This document shows, piece by piece, positions 15,347-23,967 of a stretch of 33,305 bases of DNA (the first letter of the stretch is position 1; every line of letters begins with the position of its first letter). The stretch comes from an uncultured Prevotella sp. (GTDB taxonomy: Bacteria > Bacteroidota > Bacteroidia > Bacteroidales > Bacteroidaceae): the NCBI GenBank assembly GCA_945830055.1, contig CALZXH010000020.1, positions 1 through 33,305 on the forward strand, written 5' to 3'. Position numbers and translations under genes: made by a program. The notes beneath the pieces were generated by a model. The model did not search any database. It was not told the DNA's origin and was given only the letters and a program-made list of their open reading frames with translations.

Positions 15347-17509
15347 TTATTTCTTGTCTCCCCCGAAACGGCTGCGTGCGTCTTGTCCGGCACCGGTGCC
15401 TTTGTACTTGCTGCGTGCCGTGTTGAAGTTGTAGCGCACCGTCAGCACCACTCGGTTGAAGTCATATTTGTTGTTTTGGGCCACCGTATAACTGCCGTAA
15501 TAGATGAACACGTGTTCGTTGTTCTTTTGGAAAATGTCTTGAACAGCAAGCCTCAGAGTGAGAGCGTTGTCCTTCAACAGAGATTTCTGGATGGCGGCTT
15601 CCACGCCTAACTGATACCTTGTCAGTTCGATGTTGCTGTAGTTTGCCTTGGTGTGGTAGTGCCAGTTCAGTTCTGCCTGCCAACTCTTTTTCCATCTGAA
15701 GGCGTTGTTGGCGTTGAACACCCACATGGGTTTGTTGAACGACTTGCTGCCATTGTCGAAGTCGAGGGTGATCCATTGCTTCACGAAAGCCGTTGTCCAT
15801 GAGGGTGTATAGCAGCCCCAGGTCTTGGAGGCAGTAAGAAAGAGGTTCATGGAGTGTTGCGGTTTGTCCAAATTCTTGTGGGAAATCATGATGCCGCCCT
15901 CCTCGTTGATCTGCTGTCCCCAGAAGCAAATTTGGTCGGTAACGTATGAATAATGGACACCAGCGGTAAACATTCCTACCATAGAGATGAGCGAGAATGA
16001 CTTCTCTTTCGAGGGTTTCAGCGTGGCATTGCCCCTCTGCATCGTGTATCGGCTGTGGTAAGTTACCGAGTTGTTGAGCTGCCAAAACGACGGACGATTG
16101 GTGCGGCTGCTGAAGGAAAGCATCAATCTCACCTTGCCAATCTGCGCATTGATGCCTGCAGAAGGAAACCAGTCGTTGTAATGCCGCTCCATGGAATTGC
16201 TTGGATTCAGCAGGTCCTGGAAGTTGAACCTCACATGTTCGTAGCGCAGACCCACGTTGGCCTGTATGTTGCGGCTTAGTGCCAGTCCGTAATCCACAAA
16301 GCCCGCATAGGTATTGTCCTTCACTTTCGAGAGCGAGTTGGGCAGTTCGGCCCCGCGGTTCTCGTTGCTGTCGTCACGCTTCACAAAGGTTCCTTCAGAG
16401 CCTACGTTCAGCATTCCCTTCCAGATGGGATAAGAAAGCACCAGTTTAGCCGCAATCATCTTGTTTTTCGAGGTGCTGACAGATGTTACATCCCTGTTCT
16501 CTCTGGTGGCATCCTCGTGTGTAAGTTGGTGGTCGTTGTCGTTGGAGATGAACACATCGGTATTGAAGTCGATGTTCAGTTTGCCCACGTTACCGTTGTA
16601 GTATGCGTTGATGCTGATATTGTCGGGATTGTCGCTCCACTGGTCTTTTCCGCTGTGCAGCGTTTCGGTCAGCACGCCGTGGTCGCGCTGTTCCATCCAT
16701 GTGTCCTGAACAGTCTTGGAGGTTGTCTGCACAGAGTAGTCTATCTTGGCTCCCAAAGAGTGGTTGTTGTTTATCTGCCAGTTGAAGCCCGTGCCCACGT
16801 GTGTGCCGATGCCCTTCCAGAAGTTGTTCATGGTGCCCACATAGTTGAACAGTTCTTCGCCGATGGCGGGGTGGATGGTCCGTTGTCCGATATTGCTCCA
16901 GTTGCCCGTTCGGTATTGCCATTCCTTGGCAGAGGCAAAGATGTCGATTCCGTTCTTGCGGTAGTTCACGTTGATTTGCGCCTCCGGGTCGTTCAATCCT
17001 CTCTGCAGGCTCTGTTCTGTCTTGGCAAAGGTGCTGAAACCGAAGCCGTCTCCCTGTTTCTTCACTAATCTTATCCTCACCACCGAACTCACAGACGCGT
17101 CGTACATGGCACCGGGATTCATGATTACCTCCACCTGTGCCACCTCGTCGCTCATAATTCTTTTCAGTTCATCCATGTCGCGCAGTTTCCTGCCGTTGAT
17201 GTAGTACAGCGGCTTGCCTCGGCCTATCACCTCTAAGTCTTTCCCCTTTTTCATCATTCCCGGCACCTTGCCCAGCACGTCTTCAGCAGTACCCGTCTTC
17301 TCTAACGGAGAACCCGTGATACGGGTCACCAACGCGTTGCCCTTGAGCCGGGTGTTGGGCAGTTGTCCCTTTACCACCACCTCTTGCAGTTGGTGCATGT
17401 CCAGAGAATCGGTTGCAAAGATATCGCTGGTCTCCTGGACATTCTGTGCGTTTACGCTCATCGCTGTAAATATATAGGCGATGATGAAAATGATCATTTT
17501 AATAATCAT
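15347..17509 (-). CDS. TonB-dependent receptor-like outer membrane beta-barrel protein
   Basis: This 720-aa protein has a signal peptide (about 1-21, ending SVNAQ) and a TonB-like plug (about 40-150: LQEVVVKGQLP, LGKVPGMMKKGKDLEVIGRGKPLYYINGRKL, VEVIMNPGAMYDAS). A beta-barrel fills the rest. It lacks the CarboxypepD_reg domain seen in the 985-aa receptor of this window and is shorter, so the two are different subtypes. The ligand is unknown, and no SusD, siderophore or metal gene is near. The C-terminus is not the usual terminal aromatic residue of a barrel but a basic tail (ARSRFGGDKK). A second Met at residue 5 is an equally good start. The EamA transporter gene follows 5 nt downstream. Confidence 0.87.
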   Translation of the reverse strand: MIIKMIIFIIAYIFTAMSVNAQNVQETSDIFATDSLDMHQLQEVVVKGQLPNTRLKGNALVTRITGSPLEKTGTAEDVLGKVPGMMKKGKDLEVIGRGKPLYYINGRKLRDMDELKRIMSDEVAQVEVIMNPGAMYDASVSSVVRIRLVKKQGDGFGFSTFAKTEQSLQRGLNDPEAQINVNYRKNGIDIFASAKEWQYRTGNWSNIGQRTIHPAIGEELFNYVGTMNNFWKGIGTHVGTGFNWQINNNHSLGAKIDYSVQTTSKTVQDTWMEQRDHGVLTETLHSGKDQWSDNPDNISINAYYNGNVGKLNIDFNTDVFISNDNDHQLTHEDATRENRDVTSVSTSKNKMIAAKLVLSYPIWKGMLNVGSEGTFVKRDDSNENRGAELPNSLSKVKDNTYAGFVDYGLALSRNIQANVGLRYEHVRFNFQDLLNPSNSMERHYNDWFPSAGINAQIGKVRLMLSFSSRTNRPSFWQLNNSVTYHSRYTMQRGNATLKPSKEKSFSLISMVGMFTAGVHYSYVTDQICFWGQQINEEGGIMISHKNLDKPQHSMNLFLTASKTWGCYTPSWTTAFVKQWITLDFDNGSKSFNKPMWVFNANNAFRWKKSWQAELNWHYHTKANYSNIELTRYQLGVEAAIQKSLLKDNALTLRLAVQDIFQKNNEHVFIYYGSYTVAQNNKYDFNRVVLTVRYNFNTARSKYKGTGAGQDARSRFGGDKK

Positions 17510-17540
17510 GTAAAAACTTGATTTATGTTAAAAACGGCTG

Positions 17541-17571
17541 CAAAGTAAGCACAATTCGCACATTCTGCAAA
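17541..17571 (-). promoter_or_regulatory. Promoter of the receptor-EamA pair
   Basis: On the minus strand, TTTG (17571-17568), a 19-nt spacer and TTACTTTG (17548-17541) fit the consensus except at one position, about 30 nt before the ATG. A full TACTTTTG match at 17620-17613 is an alternative with a longer leader and no -33 box. Confidence 0.5.
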
Positions 17572-17731
17572 ATAATTGGGACAGATTTACGCTTTTTGGG
17601 ACGAAATAGCGGCAAAAGTACGTGGTCTGTCGATAGTAATGTGTGAAGCAAGGGATCCGTGGTGAGGCAATATGCAAAATGAAGTTTGTAAAATATCGCA
17701 GATTTTATTCTCTTATATCCGCTGATTTTGC

Positions 17732-17739
17732 TACATTTG
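17732..17739 (+). promoter_or_regulatory. -7 promoter element of the alkaline phosphatase gene
   Basis: TACATTTG matches TAnnTTTG, 36 nt before the ATG at 17776. Its position rules out the in-frame ATG at 17728 as the translational start. Confidence 0.6.
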
Positions 17740-17775
17740 CGTGGAATTTATGTATCATGTTTCCTCTATGTAATC

Positions 17776-19251
17776 ATGGAAACAGAAAGTAAAAGGGCAG
17801 AAAAGATGAGAAGACATTGTAAACAAAGGTGGATGAAAAGATATGTCGCCATGGCACTGCTGTTAGTGATGGCGGTAACACTCTGTGCCCAAGGCAGGGC
17901 AAAGTACGTGTTCTGTTTCATCGGTGACGGAATGGGTGTGAACCAGGTGAATATGGCTGAGACCTATCTGGCAGCAGTCAAGGGGAATATCGGAACAGAG
18001 CCGCTGTGCTTTTCTTCGTTCCCCTATGTGGCGCTGGTGAATACCCAGAGTTGCGACCATGGCATCACCGACTCTGCAGCCGGAGGAACGGCGCTTGCCA
18101 CTGGGCGCAAGACTGCCAACGGAGTATTGGGGATGCTCGCCGACAAGACCACCCCGGTGCACGGTATCGCCTACAAGGCACAGCAGGCTGGGGCGGCTGT
18201 GGGTATTGCTACCAGTGTGACCGTGAACCATGCCACTCCTGCCGCCTACTATGCCCATGTGAAGGATAGGACCGAGTATTATACCATTGGTACCCAGATG
18301 GCTGCGAGCGGGTATGACTTCTTTGCCGGTGCCGACTTGTTGAAGGCGGTACCGAAAAAGGGTGGCAACCTGCCCACGCTATATCAGTTGGCAGAACAGA
18401 ACGGTTATGCCATAGCTTATGGCTGGGATGAGTGGCAAGAGATGAAACAGACGAGTGACAAGCTGATACTGCTGCAAGGCAAAGCTGCCAACAAAAGGGA
18501 CAATCACAGCATACCGTATGCCGTGGACAGAGAAGAGGGCGACCTCACGCTGACCCAGATTACACAGGCAGCCGTGGAACATCTTGTCGCTTTGCAGCAG
18601 AAAAAGGACGGCTTCTTCCTGATGGTGGAAGGCGGCAAGATAGACTGGGCATGTCATGCCCACGACATGTGCGTGGTGCAGGAGGTGATAGACATGGACA
18701 GTGCCGTCAAGGTGGCATACGACTTCTACAGGCAGCATCCCGATGAAACGCTTATCGTGGTTACTGCCGACCATGAGACGGGCGGACTGTCGATGGGCAG
18801 AAAGAAATACCAACTGCATCTTGACGTGCTGCAATACCAGCACATCAGCATAGAACGACTGGGACATGCCCTCAAACAGTTGCACAAAACGGGTGATGAC
18901 ACCTGGGAAAAGGTGGAGCAACTGTTGAAACAGTATTTCGGCTTTTGGGACAAGGTGGAACTCTCGGAGGAGCAGACCCAACGGCTGAAGACGGCATACA
19001 GCCGTGTGAAGGATGGCAAGGGAACGGATACAGAGACCCTCTACCAGAAAGACAATGAGTTGACGGCGCTGGTAAGAGACATACAGGCGGAGTGTGCCAA
19101 TGTGGCGTGGGGTACCTATGACCACAGCGACGGCTATGTACCCTGCTTTGCCATTGGGGTGGGGGCGGAACGCTTCCACGGACGTATGGACAATACCGAG
19201 GTGTGCAGGCAGTTGGAGCGGGCAACAGGCTGGGAACATGGTGCCAAGTAA
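17776..19251 (+). CDS. Alkaline phosphatase (PhoA family)
   Basis: This 491-aa exported metalloenzyme hydrolyses phosphate monoesters. Motifs: FIGDGMG with metal ligand D51, DSAAGGTALATG with nucleophile S100, VNHATPAAYYAHV (150-162), MVEGGKIDWACHAHD with E285, D290 and H294, VVTADHETGG with D332 and H333, and a late DHSDGYVP supplying the third zinc His. The signal sequence KRYVAMALLLVMAVTLCAQ is preceded by about 20 basic residues, so translation may instead begin at the ATG at 17806 or 17833. I kept 17776 because it is the first ATG after the promoter in this frame. It is probably the first gene of a transcript with the DD-peptidase and GH127 genes (gaps of 38 and 57 nt). Confidence 0.93.
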   Translation: METESKRAEKMRRHCKQRWMKRYVAMALLLVMAVTLCAQGRAKYVFCFIGDGMGVNQVNMAETYLAAVKGNIGTEPLCFSSFPYVALVNTQSCDHGITDSAAGGTALATGRKTANGVLGMLADKTTPVHGIAYKAQQAGAAVGIATSVTVNHATPAAYYAHVKDRTEYYTIGTQMAASGYDFFAGADLLKAVPKKGGNLPTLYQLAEQNGYAIAYGWDEWQEMKQTSDKLILLQGKAANKRDNHSIPYAVDREEGDLTLTQITQAAVEHLVALQQKKDGFFLMVEGGKIDWACHAHDMCVVQEVIDMDSAVKVAYDFYRQHPDETLIVVTADHETGGLSMGRKKYQLHLDVLQYQHISIERLGHALKQLHKTGDDTWEKVEQLLKQYFGFWDKVELSEEQTQRLKTAYSRVKDGKGTDTETLYQKDNELTALVRDIQAECANVAWGTYDHSDGYVPCFAIGVGAERFHGRMDNTEVCRQLERATGWEHGAK

Positions 19252-19289
19252 TCCATGTACCTTTTTAAAGAAATGAAGATAAAATAAAG

Positions 19290-20561
19290 ATGACTGTAAA
19301 CCATAGAGTAGGATTCATATACATTATTATATATATAGTAGCTGGCTTGTCGGTGGTATCGATGGGTTTGCTGAGTAGTGGGTGCAGTTGCCGCCCGGCT
19401 TCTATCGAGGAGACTGACAGTACGGCACTACAGCCGATAGAGATAGACTCTGCATTGCAGCACCGTCTGGCGCGCTTTGCCTCTCTGCCGCGTCCGGAAG
19501 GGCAGTTTGCCTTTCATGTATATGACCTTACTGCAGACAAGCCTGTATATGGTCATTGCGATACCCTGGCTTTGCCCTCTGCATCGTGTATGAAACTGCT
19601 TACAGGAATAGCGGCCCTGCAACTGCTGGGCACCGATTATCACTATTGGACTGCCATGATGATGCGGGGCAAGGTGCTGGCAGACGGTACTTTGCAGGGA
19701 GACATCGCTTTCAGGGCAGGAATGAACCCGCAACTGATGGAGGCTGACCTGCAACCCTTTGCCAAGGCATTGAAGCAGAAAGGGGTGAAGCGCATTACAG
19801 GCAAACTCTTTGTTGAACTTGCTGTTACTGAACCCGTGACCAGTGAGGAACACTGGTACCCCTGGGACCTCTCCTTTGCCAAATACGGTCTGCTGTATAA
19901 GGGCGAACAGAGGGTGACGAGGGCGCTGCTGGCATCGCTGCGCGGTCAGGGCATCGCAGTGAAAGACAGTCAGGTGCAGAAAGCCTCTGTGCCCCGTGGA
20001 TTCAAGACCCTGCACATCACCCGACTGCCGGTCGATGAGGTGATCAAGCGCATGTGGAAGAACAGTTCCAATACCCAGGCTACTGCCCTTCTCTATACTA
20101 TCGGCACAAAGCTCTATCCGTATGGCAATCCTGCCGGTACTGGAGTGCAATATCTGCAGTATTTCATGAAGCAGGAACTGGGACTTTCGCAACCCTCGCT
20201 TACTATCCACGACGGGTGCGGACTATGTACCCATAACCGCCTTTCGCCTTTGGCACTTACCACGTTGCTGCGTTATGGGTACAACAACGAGAAGATACGC
20301 AAGTCGCTGATGGACAATCTTGCCGTTGCGGGTGTCGATGGTACCTTGGCGCGGGAGATGACCAAAGCCGGTACCCGCGGGAAGATACGTGCCAAGACAG
20401 GTACCCTGTCACATCCCTATGGCATCAGTTCGCTGGCAGGCTTCTGCGATGCACCCAACGGTCATACCCTGGCCTTTGCCATCATGGACAGCGAGATGTC
20501 GGTGCTCGATGCGCGTGTGCTGCAAAGAAAACTGTGTGAAACGATGACGGCGGAAAAGTGA
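19290..20561 (+). CDS. dacB: D-Ala-D-Ala carboxypeptidase/endopeptidase (PBP4, S13 family)
   Basis: This 423-aa periplasmic penicillin-binding protein trims or cleaves peptidoglycan cross-links. All three active-site motifs are present: SxxK as S99-C-M-K102 (in LPSASCMKLLTG), SxN as S259-S-N261, and KTG as K369-T-G371 (in IRAKTGTLS). Between the first two motifs lies the long insertion typical of the S13 family (about 120-240). The N-terminus has one hydrophobic segment ending LLSSGCSC, which could be a lipoprotein signal (C32) or a plain signal peptide. Length is slightly below E. coli DacB (477 aa). It lies 38 nt after the alkaline phosphatase gene and 57 nt before the GH127 gene, with no clear promoter of its own. 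Confidence 0.92.
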   Translation: MTVNHRVGFIYIIIYIVAGLSVVSMGLLSSGCSCRPASIEETDSTALQPIEIDSALQHRLARFASLPRPEGQFAFHVYDLTADKPVYGHCDTLALPSASCMKLLTGIAALQLLGTDYHYWTAMMMRGKVLADGTLQGDIAFRAGMNPQLMEADLQPFAKALKQKGVKRITGKLFVELAVTEPVTSEEHWYPWDLSFAKYGLLYKGEQRVTRALLASLRGQGIAVKDSQVQKASVPRGFKTLHITRLPVDEVIKRMWKNSSNTQATALLYTIGTKLYPYGNPAGTGVQYLQYFMKQELGLSQPSLTIHDGCGLCTHNRLSPLALTTLLRYGYNNEKIRKSLMDNLAVAGVDGTLAREMTKAGTRGKIRAKTGTLSHPYGISSLAGFCDAPNGHTLAFAIMDSEMSVLDARVLQRKLCETMTAEK

Positions 20562-20618
20562 GATATTATTCGGAACAGTAACCGGTGGATAACATATTCA
20601 TCTTAAACTAATACAAAA

Positions 20619-23030
20619 ATGAAACATAGATTATTTCAATCCCTATCTCTGGCGGTGCTGCTCGGCACAAGTGTTACTGTGAGTCACGCCCAGACGGCCC
20701 TTTATCCCCAACTCTTCCCCTTGACAGACGTGAAACTGGGCGAGGGACCTCTGCTCAGAGCCATGCAGCTCAACGATTCCGTGCTGCTTGCCTATGATGC
20801 CGGGCGCCTGATGCAGCCTTATGAGCATGAGGCTGGCATAGAAGAGAGTGGAAAACCCTTTGCCAACTGGGTGGGACTGGACGGTCATGTGGGCGGACAT
20901 TATGTCAGTGCCCTGGCTATTGCATGGGCATCGTGTCAGGATGAGAATACCAGAAAGCAGTTGGCTGAACGGCTGGACTGGTGTCTGGACCGTATCGCTA
21001 AAGCGCAGCAGGCATGGGAAAACGGAACCGACACCCTGATGCGCGGCTATGTGGGTGGCGTGCCACGTTCCAAGGAGTTCTTCACCCGCTTCGCCTCAGG
21101 AGAGATCGACGTAGTGTGGAAATGGTGGGTGCCCTTCTATAACATACATAAACTCTATGCCGGACTGCGTGATGCCTGGCTCTATGCCGGCAGGGAGGAT
21201 GCACGACGCATGTTCCTGAGACTCTGCGATTGGGGTGTGGCGATGACACAGCATCTCAGCGACGAGCAGATAGAGCAATCGTTACAGCAGGAGTATGGCG
21301 GAATGAACGAGATGTATGCCGATGCCTATGCCATGACGGGCGAAGCCAAGTATCTCAAGGAGGCGTGCCGTTTCTCTCACAAGTGGTTGCTTCAGGGCAT
21401 GGCAGGTCATAAATCTGTGACCTTGGACAACAGGCATGCCAACACCCAGGTGCCTAAGGTCATCGGTTTTGAGCGTGTCTATCAGCAGCATGCCCACACT
21501 CCTGCATCCTGCGGTGGGGATGAGGCGTATGGAGAGGCAGCCCGTTTCTTCTGGCAGGACGTGGTCACACAGCGTACCATTGCCGTGGGCGGCAACTCCA
21601 TCAACGAGTGGTTTCCCGCAGCTACCAAGTACCACCGTTTCATCACCAGTGCCGAGGGAGTGGAGTCGTGTAACAGTTATAATATGCTCAAGTTGTCAGA
21701 ATGTCTGTTTATGGACGAGCACGATAGCCGTTATGCCGATTTCTACGAGAGCACTCTGCTCAACCACATCCTTTCCACCCAGCATCCTGTAACGGGCGGT
21801 TATGTATATTTCACTCCGGCGCGCCCGCAGCATTACAGGGTTTATTCGCAGACTAACCAGGCCATGTGGTGCTGTGTGGGCAGCGGTATGGAGAATCATG
21901 GCAAGTATGGGGAGTTTATCTATACCCGTTCTGTAAATAACGACACTCTTTGGGTGAACCTTTTCGCTGCCTCCACCCTGAACTGGAAAGCCAGGGACAT
22001 GGTGATAGAGCAGACCACCTCCTTCCCCTATGAGCCTGTCACGCGCATCAAGGTGCAGGGCAAGGGCACTTTTGCCCTGATGGTACGCATCCCTTGGTGG
22101 ACACAAGGCGGTTGCTCCCTTAGTGTCAACGGCAAACCGCTGGCTTGCAATGCGGAAAAGGGGTATGCTGTAGTTCACCGTAAGTGGAAGAAGGGGGATT
22201 TGGTGGAGGTATCGCTACCCATGAACATAAGGGTAGAGCCGTTGCCTCATGCCGAGGATTATGTGGCAGTCAAGTATGGTCCGGTGCTGCTTTGTGCCAA
22301 GACAGATACGGAAGACCTGAGAGGGCTCCATGCCGATGACAGCAGAATGGGCCATATCGCAGCAGGAAAACAGTTGAACATCTATTCTGCTCCCATCCTT
22401 CTCGGTGATAGGGATGAGCTGCAGTCGGCTATCCGTCCTGTGGATACCGGTAAACTTACCTTTGACTTTGGCTCCTATCAGGTGCTCAATGCAGAGGGAA
22501 AGAGGCTGGTGCTACAACCCTTCAACACCCTGCACGACAGCCGTTATATGATGTACTGGCTCAATGTGACGCCCGAAAAATGGCAGCAGATGCAGGCGGA
22601 AGCCAAGCGACAGGAAGACTCCGTGCAGGCTGTGCACGCGCGCACCATCGACTATGTGCAGCCGGGCAGACAGCAGAGTGAGGCAGACCATGGGATGTTG
22701 CAGGAAAAGACCAAGCAGGGAGCTGCCCATGACGAGCGTTTCCGCCAAGCCAACAAGGGATGGTTTGAATACTCCATGAATGTGGGAGAGGAGCAAACGT
22801 CCAGAATCCTGATGGTGAAATACTGGGCTGCCGAGCGGGGCAATGCTACCGTCAGCGTGGATGGCACTCCTGTGCTTACTGTGGAAAGCGCCCGCGATGA
22901 AGACAGATTTGCCAATGCACAGTGTGAGATACCCGCAGCATTGTTGCAGGGCAAACACACGGTCAAGGTCAGGGTAACCTCTAACGGGCGCAGTCTGCCT
23001 GTCTATGAACTGCGTATCGTCAAACCATGA
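20619..23030 (+). CDS. GH127-family glycoside hydrolase (beta-L-arabinofuranosidase)
   Basis: This 803-aa exported enzyme has a signal peptide (about 1-24, ending VSHAQ). An (alpha/alpha)6-barrel of the DUF1680/GH127 type follows (LGEGPLLRAMQLN, FANWVGLDGHVGGHYVSALA, WWVPFYNIHKLYAGLRDA). Family hallmarks are E349 and C351 in GVESCNSYNMLKLSE and the C418-C419 pair in MWCCVGSGMENHGKYG. In characterised GH127 enzymes one of these Cys is the nucleophile and the others bind zinc. A beta-rich C-terminal region (about 430-803) completes it. The likely substrate is terminal beta-L-arabinofuranose on plant glycoproteins or pectin side chains. It fits the pectin-active esterases 15 kb upstream, but no SusC/SusD pair is present. 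It lies 57 nt after the DD-peptidase gene. Confidence 0.92.
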   Translation: MKHRLFQSLSLAVLLGTSVTVSHAQTALYPQLFPLTDVKLGEGPLLRAMQLNDSVLLAYDAGRLMQPYEHEAGIEESGKPFANWVGLDGHVGGHYVSALAIAWASCQDENTRKQLAERLDWCLDRIAKAQQAWENGTDTLMRGYVGGVPRSKEFFTRFASGEIDVVWKWWVPFYNIHKLYAGLRDAWLYAGREDARRMFLRLCDWGVAMTQHLSDEQIEQSLQQEYGGMNEMYADAYAMTGEAKYLKEACRFSHKWLLQGMAGHKSVTLDNRHANTQVPKVIGFERVYQQHAHTPASCGGDEAYGEAARFFWQDVVTQRTIAVGGNSINEWFPAATKYHRFITSAEGVESCNSYNMLKLSECLFMDEHDSRYADFYESTLLNHILSTQHPVTGGYVYFTPARPQHYRVYSQTNQAMWCCVGSGMENHGKYGEFIYTRSVNNDTLWVNLFAASTLNWKARDMVIEQTTSFPYEPVTRIKVQGKGTFALMVRIPWWTQGGCSLSVNGKPLACNAEKGYAVVHRKWKKGDLVEVSLPMNIRVEPLPHAEDYVAVKYGPVLLCAKTDTEDLRGLHADDSRMGHIAAGKQLNIYSAPILLGDRDELQSAIRPVDTGKLTFDFGSYQVLNAEGKRLVLQPFNTLHDSRYMMYWLNVTPEKWQQMQAEAKRQEDSVQAVHARTIDYVQPGRQQSEADHGMLQEKTKQGAAHDERFRQANKGWFEYSMNVGEEQTSRILMVKYWAAERGNATVSVDGTPVLTVESARDEDRFANAQCEIPAALLQGKHTVKVRVTSNGRSLPVYELRIVKP

Positions 23031-23054
23031 TTCATTAAAAAATGTACAATTATT

Positions 23055-23086
23055 TTTGAGTTTGTCTGTTTTATTTGCTATATTTG
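23055..23086 (+). promoter_or_regulatory. Consensus promoter of the small lipoprotein gene
   Basis: TTTG (23055-23058), a 20-nt spacer and TATATTTG (23079-23086) match both Bacteroidetes promoter boxes exactly. The leader to the ATG at 23222 would be about 130 nt. Confidence 0.8.
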
Positions 23087-23221
23087 CAACGCACTTTCCA
23101 AAATGTTCATAACAACAGGACATGTGACAGGATTTGTGTGGTTATAATCTTGAAAATGATATGGAGCTTCAGGAATGAATGCTCAGGAAATTTACTTTTT
23201 ATAAACTAAAATTAAATACAA

Positions 23222-23827
23222 ATGAAAACATTACGAAAAATCGGTCTTGTATTGATGGCCGTGTGCATGATTTCTGGATTGGCTTCATGCAGTAGCAGTG
23301 ACGATGACAACAACAATGGTAGAGATAGTAACAATGGTACTCTTGTGCTGAATGGAGAAAGCATTGGGTTTGGTTATTGCTATTATTATAACAGTCAAGA
23401 CGGAGAGTTGATATTCACAAACCACAATTGGCTTTCCATTGACAGGAGCTTTACAAACTGCATGGATTTCCAAATATATTTTGCAGAACCAGTTACTTCA
23501 TTTGAGAATATAACTCTCAATCCCGACGAGTATGAAATTTGGTTTGATCGTGGCGGCAAGTTTGTTGGTGATGGAATTGATTATTCAGCGACCTATGCTT
23601 GGGAACCAAGAAACATTTTCCTCAATGTGAAGAGTCCCGGAAAGTTGACTATTAATAGGGTTGGTAACACTATTAATGTGAAAATCGAAAATCTCTGTAT
23701 GTATGGAGGTGATGGATTCAATGATGTTTATAGCGGCTCATCTTTACCTTCAGGTTATAGCTGGATGAACGGAAGTTTTGAATTTAGCGGTACTATGACT
23801 GATATTTCAAGTCTAATGAAGGATTAA
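23222..23827 (+). CDS. Hypothetical surface lipoprotein
   Basis: This 201-aa protein has a lipoprotein signal peptide ending GLASC (lipobox Cys at about 23) and, directly after it, SSSDDD. This is the Ser/acidic pattern that directs Bacteroidetes lipoproteins to the cell surface. A low-complexity Asn/Asp/Gly linker follows (about 29-38), then a beta-rich domain with many aromatic residues (GFGYCYYYNSQDG, EYEIWFDRGGKF, YSWMNGSFEFSGTM). That suggests an immunoglobulin-like or jelly-roll fold, but I recognise no named family. Base use is clearly more AT-rich than in the neighbouring genes, hinting at recent acquisition or fast evolution. It has its own consensus promoter and its own terminator, so it is a single-gene transcript. 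Confidence 0.88.
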   Translation: MKTLRKIGLVLMAVCMISGLASCSSSDDDNNNGRDSNNGTLVLNGESIGFGYCYYYNSQDGELIFTNHNWLSIDRSFTNCMDFQIYFAEPVTSFENITLNPDEYEIWFDRGGKFVGDGIDYSATYAWEPRNIFLNVKSPGKLTINRVGNTINVKIENLCMYGGDGFNDVYSGSSLPSGYSWMNGSFEFSGTMTDISSLMKD

Positions 23828-23851
23828 CAGACGATAAAATTCTGTCTTATG

Positions 23852-23888
23852 AAGGTGGTTTTGTGAAAACAGACCACCTTATATTTTT
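23852..23888 (+). terminator. Terminator of the lipoprotein gene
   Basis: AAGGTGGT (23852-23859) pairs with ACCACCTT (23873-23880), followed by ATATTTTT. It lies 25 nt after the lipoprotein stop codon. Confidence 0.8.
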
Positions 23889-23896
23889 GAGAAAAA

Positions 23897-23943
23897 CAAG
23901 TCCTTGCATCCCGCAACTGCTACAGTCGGGATGCAAGGACTTG
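23897..23943 (-). terminator. Terminator of ddh, 17-bp perfect stem
   Basis: CAAGTCCTTGCATCCCG (23897-23913) and its exact complement (23927-23943) form the stem, with an inner ACTG/CAGT pairing in the loop. Read on the minus strand it is followed by TTTTTCTC. It sits 24 nt past the ddh stop. Confidence 0.9.
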
Positions 23944-23967
23944 AAATGTTATATAGAAGCCCGAAGA

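Noticed and set aside
23037..23057. AT-only inverted repeat after the GH127 gene as a terminator
   Set aside because: AAAAAT and ATTTTT pair weakly without G/C, and the right arm overlaps the -33 box of the lipoprotein promoter.
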